Numbered from the stretch's first letter, positions 17,443 to 27,786 are shown. The stretch: 64,000 nucleotides of DNA from CAVVGZ01 sp963747965 (GCA_963747965.1 CAVVGZ010000005.1:196038-260037); one strand, 5' to 3'. A program made the numbers and translations. The notes: generated by a model not told the origin, from the sequence alone.

Positions 17443-18711
17443 TTGGACGAAAACGCGAAAAAACCGGATGCAGGCAAGGTATTTCTGGAGGAATCAGCAG
17501 CTGCCGATGCGCGTAAGCGTGGAAGGCAGAAACAGTTAAACCAATCCATTCTGATACCTGCCCTTGCGGTATTCAGCGGGTTGGTGATCGGCGCTTTCAT
17601 CATCATTTTTACTTCTGAAGAAGTATATGCGGGATTTTCACAATCGATTGGCGCCGGTTTGGCTGCATCCTGGAAAACAGTGACAACTGCCTATGGTGCC
17701 CTTTTCGAAGGCTCATTTGGAAGCCCTGTCCGGATGGTCAATGCAGTCCTATATGGGGATGCCCTGGAGATCAGGCGGGCTTTTAACCCCTTTCTTGAGA
17801 GCCTGGTGGTATCCACCACCTATATTTTTGCCGGCCTGGCGGTGGCGCTTGGATTCCGGGTTGGATTATTCAATATTGGAGTAGAAGGTCAATTATTTAT
17901 CGGGGCAGCAGCGGCAACCTTTGTTGGCTATTCTCTTAAAGGATTGCCGCCTTTCATACACATGCCCCTGGCATTTCTGGCTGGAGGAGTGGGCGGGGCG
18001 GCCTGGGGATTTATCCCGGGATGGTTGAAGGCAAAAACCGGCGGCCATGAGGTGATCAATACCATCATGATGAACTGGATTGCTTTCCGTTTTACGGATT
18101 GGCTGCTTTCGGGTCCCATGCAGCGCGCGGATTCGGGGGGGATGCCGATAAGTCCCTGGATATTAGACAGTGCCAGGATCCCGCAATTTTTCCCTGCCCC
18201 TATCCGCTTCCATCTTGGTTTTTTTATTGCATTATTAATGGCTTACCTGGTTTACTGGTTGTTGTTTAAATCCACCTGGGGTTTCAATATGCGAACAGTT
18301 GGCGCCAATCCAAATGCTGCCCGATATTCCGGGATGAATATTTTCCGTGCCACAGTAATCGGCATGTCCTTATCGGGGGCGCTGGCAGGCATGGCAGGAT
18401 CAAACCAGGTTTTAGCCATTTCAAGAAATATGGCGATGGGTCTTTCCTCCGGATATGGTTATGACAGCATCGCCCTGGCGCTTTTGGGGAAAAGCCATCC
18501 TCTCGGAGTGGTCCTTGCGGCACTTTTATTTGGCACGCTGCGCAACGGCGCTACCAACATGATGGTCGTTACCGGGATTCCGATTGATATCATCTCAATT
18601 ATTCAGGCGATTATTCTGATCCTTATCGCTGCTCCAGCGATTATCCGCACGGTTTACCGGGTGAAACCACCCAGGGAAGCGGATGTTGTCTTTACCCAGG
18701 GTTGGAAGTGA
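17443..18711 (+). CDS. Nucleoside ABC importer, permease 1
   Basis: 422 residues of the BPD_transp_2 branch. A charged N-terminal tail of about 40 residues precedes a first helix (SILIPALAVFSGLVIGAFIIIF) and about nine further helices. The conserved segments FRVGLFNIGVEGQLFIGA and GHEVINTIMMNWIAFR are present, and GYDSIALALLGKSHPLGV carries the coupling loop. Translation appears to start at a TTG at 17443, nine bases after AGGAGG. It follows the ATPase by 18 bp. Intact in one frame. Confidence 0.92.
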   Translation: MDENAKKPDAGKVFLEESAAADARKRGRQKQLNQSILIPALAVFSGLVIGAFIIIFTSEEVYAGFSQSIGAGLAASWKTVTTAYGALFEGSFGSPVRMVNAVLYGDALEIRRAFNPFLESLVVSTTYIFAGLAVALGFRVGLFNIGVEGQLFIGAAAATFVGYSLKGLPPFIHMPLAFLAGGVGGAAWGFIPGWLKAKTGGHEVINTIMMNWIAFRFTDWLLSGPMQRADSGGMPISPWILDSARIPQFFPAPIRFHLGFFIALLMAYLVYWLLFKSTWGFNMRTVGANPNAARYSGMNIFRATVIGMSLSGALAGMAGSNQVLAISRNMAMGLSSGYGYDSIALALLGKSHPLGVVLAALLFGTLRNGATNMMVVTGIPIDIISIIQAIILILIAAPAIIRTVYRVKPPREADVVFTQGWK

Positions 18712-18719
18712 GGCAGACA

Positions 18720-19990
18720 ATGGCAACTACAACAATGACCCGAAGATTTGAAACTGGAATCACCCCGCCGGCAGAGGATCATGGGTGTGGCTTTTCTAAT
18801 ATTTGGTTTCCTCATTTTCTGGGTGTTTGCCCGGCCGATGAATTCAGATCTGGTAACCACTTTCGTGATGACCCCCGGTGGTTTAGACAGTGGTTACATG
18901 GGAGACTGGATTCTCCCGGCACAATTCACACTATATTTTCTCTCCATTATCACCATCCTGCTTGGGATTTATCAATTCGTTGTGGGATTTGGTAAGTATA
19001 CGAACCTGGTGCTAGGGTTGGTAGCATTAATGTTTATTTTCAGTTTTCTTGTGTTTTCTGCTGCCGGTAAAAGCCTGAACCTGGGGGGAATGCTGAGTAA
19101 TATGATCCTTTTATCCGTGCCGATCACATTGGGAGCATTTTCCGGGATCCTCAGTGAAAGAGCCGGGGTGATTAATATTGCCATTGAAGGTATGATGCTA
19201 TCCGGGGCGATGGTTGGTTCGCTGGTTGGTTCGCTAACCTTTAACCCGTGGGCGGGATCTGGTTGCAGCAGTTATTTCCGGGGCAGTACTGGCCTGGGTT
19301 CATGGGGTTGTTTCCATAAAATACAAAGTCAACCAGATAATATCCGGTACAGTAATTAACATTTTTGCAACTGGAGCTACTTCCTATATTTCCGCCAAAT
19401 TTCTGCAGGAGTACAGCCACCTGAATAATACCCCCACATTTGGGCGGGCTCCCATTCCCATGCTTGCTGATATTCCCCTGATTGGACCAACCTTTTTTAA
19501 TACCAATTTCTTTGTTTACGCCATGTTTATTTTTCTGATTATAATTCAGGTGGTTTTATTCTCAACCCGCTGGGGACTTCGCCTGCGATCGGTCGGTGAA
19601 CATCCCAAGGCCGCCGATACCCTGGGTATTGATGTATTCCGTACCCGCTATGTTGCTGTTATCCTCGGGGGGATGATGGCTGGTTTCGCCGGTGCTTATT
19701 TTACGGTTGGTTCAGTCGGGCGTTTTGACGAGATGATGACTGCAGGCAAAGGTTTTATCGGTTTGGCAGCCATGATATTCGGAAACTGGATGCCCATTGG
19801 GGCATTCGGGGCAGGATTACTGTTCGGATTAGCGGATACAATTGGTTCGAAATTGTCTATCCTGGGGAGTGACATTCCGCCGCAATTTATGGCAATGCTT
19901 CCTTATATAACTACCATGATTGTCCTGGCAGGTGTTATCGGCCGTGGACAGCCACCAGCTGCTGATGGAGTACCTTACGAGAAAGAATAA
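18720..19990 (+). CDS. Nucleoside ABC importer, permease 2 (two frameshifts)
   Basis: About 422 residues if two extra bases are discounted. It starts at the ATG at 18720, five bases after GTGAGG and 8 bp after permease 1. Frame changes: near 18760 in a CCCC run, then near 19250 in GGGCGGGATCTGG. Restored, the protein has about ten helices with LSERAGVINIAIEGMMLSGA (the permease 2 equivalent of the NIGVEG motif), VNQIISGTVINIFATG, RSVGEHPKAADTLGID and AMIFGNWMPIGAFGAGL. Longest uninterrupted pieces are 18748-19359 and 19460-19990. It completes a two-permease BMP importer. Both shifts are +1. Confidence 0.88.
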
Positions 19991-20014
19991 GGACTTTTAT
20001 GCTTATCAACCCGG

Positions 20015-20048
20015 ATTGGATGCGGAATTTACCGCATCCAATTTTTTT
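20015..20048 (+). terminator. Rho-independent terminator of the importer operon
   Basis: Eleven-bp perfect stem ATTGGATGCGG / CCGCATCCAAT with an AATTTA loop, followed by a run of T. Confidence 0.93.
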
Positions 20049-20296
20049 AAATTTTCACAGGAATGCAAGATTGATGGAGCAGGTAAGCAGGTACCAGAGA
20101 TTGGAAATAAGTGATAACATACATAAGTTAAATTGATTCTTCGACAACAATTGAATCATGGTATTGCGAACAATATCCAATAATTATTAATTGGATTTAC
20201 AGGTAAATAGTGCTTGAATGATTTCTCATTCCGGTTTATGATTCTGAAATCAAAAAGTTTTTATAACCACGTTAATAGATGAGTAAGGAAAAGAAA

Positions 20297-21423
20297 ATGA
20301 AAAAAACACCTGCTGTACTAACCCTTTTGTTAGTTGCTGTGTTATTGACTGCCGGATGTGCAACCCCTACCGAGACTGCTGTTCCGGCCAGCACCCAGGA
20401 CGTTGAGGCAGTTATTGAGTCCTATACCGAAAAGACCGTGGAAGCATTGGATGACCGTGTCTCATCCCTGGAGAAAACGGTTGAGAGTTTAGCCAATACG
20501 GACACACCAACTGCAGAACCTACTGTTTCAACCACCGGCACACCTGTTGCTGCTGGCGGAGGTACCAATCCGGGTGACTGCCTCAGGGCAGAATTTGTCG
20601 CCGATATAACTATCCCCGACGAAACCATCATCCCGCCCGGATCCCCTTCAAGAAGACCTGGGCGATAAAGAATTCTGGCACCTGCCCCTGGGATGCAACC
20701 TACAAATTAAGCTATGTTATGGGAGATTTGATGGGCGCAGAACAATCTGTCCCTCTTCCGGATGAATTTGTTGAACCTGGCGAGATGGTACTGGCTTCGG
20801 TTAACATGGTGGCTCCAGAGGTAGAAGACCGTTATGAAAACTACTGGAAAATCCAGAACTCGTGGGGTACCCGTTTTGGTGTAGAACCAGATGATGACCC
20901 TCTGACCTTAGTCATCAATGTAGCTCCATCCTACAGTTTTGTTGACAATTTATGCAGCGCCACCTGGCATAATGCAGAAAGCTTGCTTTTCTGCCCGGGT
21001 AAAGAAAATAATCCGGATGGATCATTCTATGTTTCTAATTCTTTCCAGACCGAACTTGGTAAAGCAGAAACACAACCAGCCATTCTCATGGCGCCCCAGC
21101 AAGTGACCGACGGACAGATCTATGCCAAGTATGCCCCGGTAAAAATCCCTGGTGGCGCACACCTGGAAACGCGAATAGGCTGTATCTACGGTTATGAGTT
21201 CTGTAACTTCGATTTTGTGGTTACTTACACGGTTGAAGGAGGTACTGAAACCACCCTGGTAGAAATCAATGACTGGAACGACGGCTTTTCACCAGAAGTT
21301 GGTGTTAACCTGGGAGACTTGGGTTTAGATGGTAAAACCGTGTCGTTTACCTTTTATGTCAAGGCTAATGGCGGTCCGGAAGATCTGGTGTTTATGGAGA
21401 ATCCCCGCTTGCAGGTGCATTAA
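20297..21423 (+). CDS. Lipoprotein with NBR1-like four-tryptophan Ig domain (frameshifted)
   Basis: About 375 residues in two frames. The ATG at 20297 is seven bases after AAGGA; lipobox LLTAGC follows. A short coiled-coil segment (VEAVIESYTEKTVEALDDRVSSLEKTVESL) and a Thr/Pro linker lead to the domain: FVADITIPDETIIPPGS then, after a missing C near 20646, FKKTWAIKNSGTCPWDATY and NYWKIQNSWGTRFG. The spaced tryptophans fit the FW domain of human NBR1, which occurs in many Chloroflexota surface proteins as an Ig-like fold. A second beta-rich half (PSYSFVDNLCSATWHNAESL onward) resembles its neighbour. Probably an extracytoplasmic binding protein of unknown ligand. Confidence 0.78.
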
Positions 21424-21450
21424 TAACCTCTGATCAATCAGGAGATAGGA

Positions 21451-22576
21451 TTGCGACCCTGGCTGATTGGAATCCTCTGGATCGGATTAATTACAGGGAT
21501 CAGTGCCTGTAATTTTCCGGATCCATCCAGGGCTGCCGAGGGGCTGTCGTTAACCATCACGCCATCGGTAAAAATAGTCAATTCTTTAGAAACACAGGTG
21601 GCTCTGGCATTCACACCAACACCAGAGCCACGTTCCTATCTCCCTATACCACCAACGGTGACACTTTCACCTGAAATGGCTGGATTGACAATACCCAAAA
21701 TTGCGAATGTGCCATGCAACCGGGCTGCCTTTATCAGCGATATAACCATTCCGGACGGAGTGGAAATCCCGCCGGGCTCAATATTTACCAAAATTTGGGA
21801 AATTCAGAATAACGGCAGCTGCACGTGGGATAAAACCTATTCAGTTGCTTTTACCGGCGAGGGATCATCCCTGGGCGCAGACATCCCGGCTCCGATCCTG
21901 GCGGACGGAAAGGTTGAACCGGGGGAAACAGTGCGAATCTCCTATGAACTTACCGCTCCAGATCAATTTGGCATGTATAACAGCGACTGGAAATTACTGG
22001 ATGGGAATGGCGATCTATTTGGTATCGGTGAGGACGGAGACGAGGCTTTCTGGCTGGAAATTGAGGTGGCAGACCGCTACAGCTTTGCAGATAACCTTTG
22101 CAGTGCCAGTTGGCATAACAGTTCTGCTGATTTAATCTGTCCGATGGAGAAGAATAGTGAACAAGGATACGCAATTAATGCCAGCCAGGCGGAATCGATT
22201 GTCCTGGAAAACCAGGCGGAAAAAACCCTCCTGCTTGTCCCGGAAGGTGTAACCGGGAGGGGTGATCACCGGGGTGTATGAAGCCATCCTTGTCCCGGAA
22301 AGGGCGCATTTTCAAACGAAACTCGGCTGCCTGGAGGAAGGTAGTCCTTGTTCGGCGGTTTTTGCTCTGGGGTACAGACTGGAAGACGGATATGAGGCGG
22401 TCCTGGGGACCTGGCCGGTAATGAATGAAGGCAAAATAACTTCGATTGACCTTGATCTGGCACCTTTTAGCCTGCCCGGCAGCCAGGTGGAATTTATCCT
22501 GTCAGTTACCTCGCAGGGAGATTCCGGAGGTGACCTGGTGTACCTTTCTGATCCGCAGATATTCGCAACCCCATAG
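21451..22576 (+). CDS. Second lipoprotein with NBR1-like four-tryptophan Ig domain (frameshifted)
   Basis: About 375 residues. It opens with TTG at 21451 behind AGGAGATAGGA; the signal ends GISAC. A Thr/Pro linker precedes AFISDITIPDGVEIPPGSIFTKIWEIQNNGSCTWD and the second half RYSFADNLCSASWHNSSADLICP. It aligns with the preceding lipoprotein along its whole length, so the two are tandem paralogues 27 bp apart. An extra G near 22257 (GGGAGGGGTG) throws the frame; the rest, 22262-22576, continues with VITGVYEAILVPE. Function unknown; the shared WHN and Cys pattern suggests a disulfide-bonded extracellular domain. Confidence 0.78.
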
Positions 22577-22673
22577 CGGGAATGCGGCCTTTTCATCCTT
22601 ATAATATACATGCTTGGATATACAATTAAACATAAATATTATCCCGATTTGTCGGAATTACGGAGGCTTTGAG

Positions 22674-23606
22674 ATGATCATTACTGTAACCCCCAATACC
22701 GCCCTGGACCGGGTGATCTTCATTAATAAATTCGACCGCGGCAATCCCGTCCGTACCACTCGCTGGAAGGACAGCCTGGGCGGAAAGGGGCTGGACAGTT
22801 CGGTCGCACTCAGCGGACTGGAGGTGCCAAATATAGCCATGGGTTTCCTGGCCGGTAATATTGGAAGGGATATTGTGCGCATCATGGAAGCATACGGATT
22901 CAACCATGATATGGTTTGGATCAACGGCGAGAGCCGGTTGTCCCACGTGATCGTTGAAACCGAAGAGTATGCCCATACCACCATCCTGCTGGGCAATAAC
23001 ATCATCCTGCCAAGCCAATACCAGGAGTTTTTCCAGCGCTTTAAAGCCAACTTGCCCCATGCTGATTATGTGATCACCGGCGGCTCACTGCCAACCGGCT
23101 TTCCGGAAGATTTTTACCTGGAATTGACGGAAGCTACCCATGCAGGCGGAAAAGCCATCCTGATCGATTCCAGGCAGGATCCTCTCCTGCGGGCGCTTCC
23201 CGCCAAACCTGATATTATCAAAATGAACAACGACGAGTTTTCCCTGACTTTTAACCTGGCATCCAGCTCCGTGATGGAGATTGCTGTTTCTGGACGGAAG
23301 GTGCTGGAAGAGCACGGCCTGGCTGCCTTCGTTGTAACCTGCGGGAAGGAAGGTATCCTGGCAATTTTGAAGGAGCATACCTACCAGGCGATTGCTCCAA
23401 GGCAGCAGGCTGTGAATGCTGCTGGAGCGGGGGATTCCGTCTCTGCATCACTGGCGTGGCGCCTTTCATTGGGTGACCCTTGGAAAAATGCACTTCTTTG
23501 GGCGGCGGCGACTTCGGCTGCATCTGTGCTGACCGAAGGAACAGCGGAGGTGCGCATGGAGGACGTGCAGCGACTGCTGCCGGAGTGCGTGGTGAAAGAA
23601 CTATGA
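22674..23606 (+). CDS. PfkB-family sugar kinase (1-phosphofructokinase/tagatose-6-phosphate kinase type)
   Basis: 310 residues. Start at ATG 22674 behind GGAGG, giving MIITVTPNTALDRVIF, the usual opening of the FruK/LacC branch. PfkB signature 1 is GGKGLDSSVALSGLEV (Asn is replaced by Asp in the usual GKGxN), signature 2 is the anion-hole motif NAAGAGDSVSASLAW with the catalytic Asp. It phosphorylates a sugar or sugar phosphate with ATP. No PTS or sugar operon is next to it, so the substrate is open. Its stop lies 23 bp before the tRNA-Arg gene. Confidence 0.9.
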   Translation: MIITVTPNTALDRVIFINKFDRGNPVRTTRWKDSLGGKGLDSSVALSGLEVPNIAMGFLAGNIGRDIVRIMEAYGFNHDMVWINGESRLSHVIVETEEYAHTTILLGNNIILPSQYQEFFQRFKANLPHADYVITGGSLPTGFPEDFYLELTEATHAGGKAILIDSRQDPLLRALPAKPDIIKMNNDEFSLTFNLASSSVMEIAVSGRKVLEEHGLAAFVVTCGKEGILAILKEHTYQAIAPRQQAVNAAGAGDSVSASLAWRLSLGDPWKNALLWAAATSAASVLTEGTAEVRMEDVQRLLPECVVKEL

Positions 23607-23629
23607 AGTTTGCGGTATAATATGCGCAC

Positions 23630-23702
23630 GCCCTCGTAGCTCAATGGATAGAGTGCCTGACTTCGAATCAGTAGGTTGGGGGTTCGAATCCCTCCGGGGG
23701 CG
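23630..23702 (+). tRNA. tRNA-Arg (anticodon TCG)
   Basis: A cloverleaf can be drawn: acceptor GCCCTCG / CGGGGGC, D-stem GCTC / GAGT, anticodon arm CCTGA-CTTCGAA-TCAGT with anticodon TCG at its centre (one end mismatch), T-arm GGGGG-TTCGAAT-CCCTC, discriminator G, no encoded CCA. A TATAAT hexamer at 23617-23622 lies inside the end of the kinase gene upstream. Its 3' half is an integration target: 48 bp from the anticodon stem to the 3' end recur at 29783-29830. Confidence 0.95.
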
Positions 23703-23703
23703 C
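23656..23703 (+). other. attL: tRNA-Arg 3' end used as integration site
   Basis: This 48-bp stretch is repeated without mismatch at 29783-29830, and diverged copies sit near 33.9 and 63.0 kb. An integrase gene begins 70 bp downstream. This is the classic layout for tyrosine-recombinase elements that insert in a tRNA gene and rebuild its 3' end. Confidence 0.92.
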
Positions 23704-23723
23704 AAATGTGGGAAAAACCCACA

Positions 23724-23772
23724 AAAAAACACCTTCTCACCCTGTATATGGGGGTATAGAAAGGTGTTTTTT
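23724..23772 (+). terminator. tRNA-Arg terminator that also covers the integrase ribosome binding site
   Basis: AAAAAACACCTT (23724-23735) pairs perfectly with AAGGTGTTTTTT (23761-23772) across a 25-base loop. The right arm ends in T residues, as in a Rho-independent terminator, and it contains the AAGGTG that serves as Shine-Dalgarno for the integrase ATG at 23774. A smaller hairpin GTGGG-AAAAA-CCCAC precedes it at 23707-23721. Confidence 0.75.
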
Positions 23773-23773
23773 A

Positions 23774-24687
23774 ATGCCTCAAAAACGGATAGAACTACTG
23801 ACTTTTACCCTATATTTGTTAACATTTGTAGATGTTATAGAGAGTTTTATTACTGAGCGAAAATCCAGGCGATTATCAAAGAGAACAATTGAATATTATC
23901 AATTGGAATTGGGACAATTCAAATCATGGTTGAGTGATAACGGTTATCCCGATATTGAGAGCATTACCCCGGATGCAATTAGGAGCTATTTGCTCAGTAT
24001 GGAAAACAGGCGTAATGCTGGGGGGATTCATGCTTCATACCGAGCAATAAAGGCTATCCTCAATTGGTATGATACTGAGTATGAACCAGAGGGATGGAAA
24101 AACCCGATTAAGAAGTGGAGTGCCCCAGGCCAAAGGGGGAACCATTGCCAGGGGTACCAATCTCAGATGTTGAAAAGATGGTGCAGGAATGTAAGCTCTT
24201 GAGAGATAAGGCTATTTTATATTGTTTGGTTGATTGTGGTTGCAGAGCTCAGGAGTTTACCAATCTAAATATCAATGATGTTGATTTGATTCAGGGAATA
24301 ATCAGGGTTAGAAACGGAAAAGGGGGAAAATCCCGCACAACCTACCTGGGGAACAAATCAAGGAAGTTATTAAGGCAGTATCTAAATCAGAGGGATGATA
24401 AAAACAATGCTCTTTGGCTCAATGAGGATGGGGATAGATTGAGATTTGAGGGATTGAGGCAAATACTTATTAGACGTGCTAAGGATGCAAATGTACCTAT
24501 ACCCGGCCCACATGATTTTAGAAGGTGTTGCGGTAAAGAGCTCCATAAAAACCATGTGGATATTTTGACAATATCCCGAATATTGGGGCATTCCAGTTTG
24601 GAGGTTACAAAAAGATATATTGCATTGGATGATACGGATATTCTAGATGCATACCGTCGGGGCTCCCCGGTGGATAATGGAAAATAA
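23774..24687 (+). CDS. int: Tyrosine recombinase integrase (one frameshift)
   Basis: About 304 residues. The N-terminal half (23774 to about 24114) is a core-binding SAM-like domain, with KSRRLSKRTIEYYQLELGQFK and ESITPDAIRSYLLSM. A missing base in AAGAAGTGG switches to the frame of 24115-24687. The catalytic domain has Arg in DCGCRAQEFTNL, Lys in GKGGKSRTTYLG, HDFRR with His and Arg, LGHSS and the nucleophile Tyr in VTKRYIALDD. It should catalyse insertion into the adjacent tRNA-Arg. An upstream in-frame ATG at 23708 reads through the terminator hairpin and is unlikely to be used. Inactive as read unless the shift is a sequence error. Confidence 0.88.
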
Positions 24688-25381
24688 AAATACTTTGGAG
24701 GAACAATGAATAAACAGGTTTTATTATGGCAGTTAAATACGGGACTCTTGAGCTGAAAGGCGGGGAGGTAAACCTAATCGGAAGCGGGATACCTGGGACA
24801 AGTTGGTATTAAATGAGGATGTAATCAAGCAGATGGAGAAAGGGCAAAAGAAATTAAGAAGCTGATTAAAACGAAAGGATGAAACCGGGAAATATTGAGG
24901 AACTCTATACCTTGATAGATAAAAATCTATAAACAATTTTAGAAACGAGAGGGAAAAATGGAAACACAGAAAATTTGTTCATATAAACTTACCTTCCCAG
25001 ATGGACAATCAATAAATGTTTCATTAGTAAAAACAAATATCTATTAGGGTATAACCCTCAATGACTCAAAGCGGGTTTACTATAAAGAGGATTTTGAAAG
25101 GTTATCAAAGAGTGATACCCAGAATACTGAGCATACTCTTCTCCACGTGATAATGATGGTATTGCTCAGTATATGAAAGGAGATGAGAAAACTTAAAATT
25201 TATATTCATTCCTTGAATTTTAGAAGTTACCGTAGACTATATAAGAACAGCTTAGAACAAACAACGGGTATTTTGCCTTTCCCGGGGCAAATATCCCGCA
25301 TAGGGATTGTACAATTTACCGCGTACTCAAAAACCTAATGGTGGATGGTATGTGTTTTCTATTTACCAGGAGGATTATCAA
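24688..25381 (+). pseudogene. Decayed small genes after the integrase
   Basis: No intact gene of normal size. Two relics can be read. At 24726-24865, MAVKYGTLELKGGEVNLIG in one frame continues as RDTWDKLVLNEDVIKQMEKG in another, a typical small excisionase-or-regulator-sized protein but not recognisable. At 24958-25047 a frame METQKICSYKLTFPDGQSIN stops early, and DSKRVYYKEDFERLSK follows in another frame up to about 25195. AT-rich, poor ribosome binding sites. I name no function. Confidence 0.4.
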
Positions 25382-25542
25382 ATGAGAAAAGCTAAAGTGA
25401 TGAGTTTTCGAGTTGCAGAGAATGAGAGAACCGAAATTAAGATTTGGCCAAAACAAACAACCTCAGCGTGAGTGAATTTATCCGACTGCTGATAACAAAA
25501 TCATCCCAGAACGACAGGCCAAAACCAACCATATCCAATTAA
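25382..25542 (+). pseudogene. Ribbon-helix-helix (CopG/mobilisation-type) protein, frameshifted
   Basis: MRKAKVMSFRVAENERTEIK in the first frame joins DLAKTNNLSVSEFIRLLITK in the second if one base is restored near 25441. FRVxxxERxEI followed by NLSVSEFIRLLI is the MetJ/Arc ribbon-helix-helix pattern seen in CopG regulators and MobC-like accessory proteins. GGAGG lies about 12 bases upstream (25368-25372). It would have been about 53 residues long, a DNA-binding dimer controlling copy number or mobilisation. The frame break makes it inactive as read. Confidence 0.6.
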
Positions 25543-25746
25543 GAAACCAAAACCCGCCATTCTGGGAGGCGGGCTGGGGGACTGAGGGAAACGGAGTTAT
25601 AGGAGGCTCCATCTAATGAATAGTATAACGCATTCCGACGATATCATGTCAAATTCTATATCAAGCTGGGTATATCAATTTCACGAGAATTGATGACCTG
25701 ATCTAACATTAACGGCAAACCATTCGATAAATTTGAAAGGGCTACA

Positions 25747-25920
25747 ATGCGCGTCAAAATTCGGCATATGGTAGATACCGAAATCAATCCAGGTGCATTG
25801 AATGATGTGATCACCTGTATTGCAAATGGGGAAATTGATATCTCAAATATCAAACCCAGGCTTGATTGTTTGGTGGAAGGAAACCAAAATGAGTACATTT
25901 GTTCTCCCAACCCTTCCTAA
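25747..25920 (+). CDS. Small hypothetical protein
   Basis: 57 residues beginning MRVKIRHMVDTEINPGALND, ending just inside the start of the helicase relic, which begins at 25889 in another frame. No family recognised and no strong ribosome binding site. The reading frame is open and the residue use is protein-like, but it may equally be a remnant. Confidence 0.35.
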   Translation: MRVKIRHMVDTEINPGALNDVITCIANGEIDISNIKPRLDCLVEGNQNEYICSPNPS

Positions 25921-27306
25921 AATTCCCGATATGCCAGAAATAAAAAACTATATTGATAACAACGAAATTGGTAATGCGGACTCTTTGCTAGGCTCAAGAA
26001 TGGTGATATTTGTTATGACCACTCCCAGGATGAATGGTATCTCTGGACAGGCCATCATTGGGAAAAAGATAAAACCAGAATGAGGGTGCTATACGTTACA
26101 AATGATTTGGGAAATATATATTGGGGGTATGCAAATACTCTAACAAAAAATGATGCAAGCGATGTTTTGAGAAGAATATCAAGGCTCTACTCCCGGATGG
26201 GAATTGAGAACACTCTACATCTTGCCAAATCAATGCCAGAAATAGCACTAACCGGGGATCAGCTGGGATAAAAATACCTGGGTATTGGGTGTTAAAAATG
26301 GTGTAATCAATCTGAAAAACGGTACTGCAGGATATGGAAAATCCAATGATTTTATAAAAACCTTCTCACCTACTGAGTGGGAGGATTTGGATTATCCCGC
26401 TCCCAGGTGGGAACAATTTATCTCCGAGATATTCAACCATGATACTGAGGTAATCGGGTTTATCCAACGGTTATTAGGCTATGGGATAACCGGGCTCACG
26501 TATGAGCACATACTCCCGATATTCTGGGGAAGAGGGCAGGAATGGGAAAACAACCTTACTGGAAACCCTAAATGTGTCCTGGGGCGGATTTGGCCTTACC
26601 ATCCCATCTGGTGCATTAACGCGAAATGCCAGACATCAGGGAAATAATGCGGAACCTTTCATTGTTGAGCTCAGAGGCAGGCGGTTAGTTTGGACAAGTG
26701 AGAATGAGAAAGGTGATTCAATTAGCTCAGGATTGGTAAAGAAATTGACAGGCGGTGTCAGATAAATACCCGGCCATTATTTGGTGCTCCAATCAAATTC
26801 AATCTGAACTCATCTAACCATCATGCTCACAAATAACAGGCCAACCATGCCAGCGGATGACTTAGCTCTCTGGGAAGCGGGTGTTGGCTTATCCCCTTCA
26901 CTCAAAAATTTGTGGACAATCCCACGAAAAAGAATGAACACCGAAAAAGACGTGGCACTCAGAGAAAAATTAACTAATGAGCGCTGGTATTCTTGCATGG
27001 TTGGTTATAGGTTGTTTGCAATGGCAAAAAATAGGGCTCAGTATTCCCTATTTAATCAAGGCGGCCACAAAGGAATATCAGAAAAATGAGGATACCTTAC
27101 AACAGTTTATTGATGAGGTATGTAAGTTGGGGCTAACCCTTGAGATTCAAGCCAGTACGATATTACAGGAATACAAACAATGGTGCCAGGATAACAAGGT
27201 GCATCCATTGGAACAATTGAACCGGAATACCTTTTCTTATCAGATGGAAAAACGATTTGTGAAGGTGAAAAATTCCTTGTATATGTACCAGGGAATTGGG
27301 ATATAG
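25889..27306 (+). pseudogene. SF3 helicase/primase of phage or plasmid type (D5/P4-like), multiply frameshifted
   Basis: About 470 codons scattered over at least five frames. In order: MSTFVLPTLPKIPDMPEIK; then NGDICYDHSQDEWYLWTGHHWEKDKT, the typical D5_N entry; TGDQL; then NGVINLKNGTAGY and a DYPAPRWEQFISEIF segment; the P-loop GRGRNGKTTLLETL read across two frames (about 26526-26560); SGALTRNARHQGNN; ELRGRRLVWTSENEKGDSIS; then LTNNRPTMPADDLALW and the C-terminal EYQKNEDTLQQFIDE segment (26977-27306). Intact proteins of this type unwind the origin of satellite phages and integrative plasmids. Walker A and the downstream beta strands are recognisable, but there is no complete reading frame. 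Confidence 0.75.
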
Positions 27307-27535
27307 ATTAGATTTTTATGCTATCGCTCAGTATGAGGACAAGATGACACAATATTTATGGGAGCATGGGAGTAAAGGGAAGTATTAAAACATTAAAATA
27401 GAAAAACTATATATATATTCTCGTGTATGTTTTAGGGGTAGTTACTCCCATACTCCCATAAGAATCCTTTTCATATACTGAGCGGTGCACATACTGAGCG
27501 GTACCAGAAATGAGCTCAATATCAACAGGAGAACC

Positions 27536-27694
27536 ATGTTAAACATTCAACAGGCCTTACCCACGTTTGAATATATCCAACCTGAGCGGGTGAAGCGGGT
27601 GGATTTTGACAGGTACCCCAAAATCCAAAGGTTGATATTTGCAATTGCTCTCCAGGCTATTGAGGATACTGAGCGGGGGATAGAGAGGCGTTAG
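27536..27694 (+). CDS. Small hypothetical protein of the integrated element
   Basis: 52 residues, MLNIQQALPTFEYIQPERVK onward, with AGGAG five to six bases before the ATG. No known domain. Two copies of the ATACTGAGC motif lie 40-60 bp upstream and a third lies inside its 3' end. Confidence 0.45.
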   Translation: MLNIQQALPTFEYIQPERVKRVDFDRYPKIQRLIFAIALQAIEDTERGIERR

Positions 27695-27786
27695 AGTGGT
27701 TAAAGGATTCTGGAAGGGAACTTATTATCTTGAGCGGGGTTGGAGGTGGAACTTGAAAAAATCGAAAAAATAGGTAAAAAATGAGC

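Noticed and set aside
15864..19990. Programmed ribosomal frameshifting in the importer genes
   Set aside because: No slippery heptamer with downstream structure is evident, homologous systems do not use it, and the breaks differ in context; error or mutation is more likely.
27310..27480. Candidate small RNA or gene in the AT-rich gap after the helicase relic
   Set aside because: Only ACTCCCATA repeats and AT runs are visible; there is no promoter-terminator pair and no open frame.
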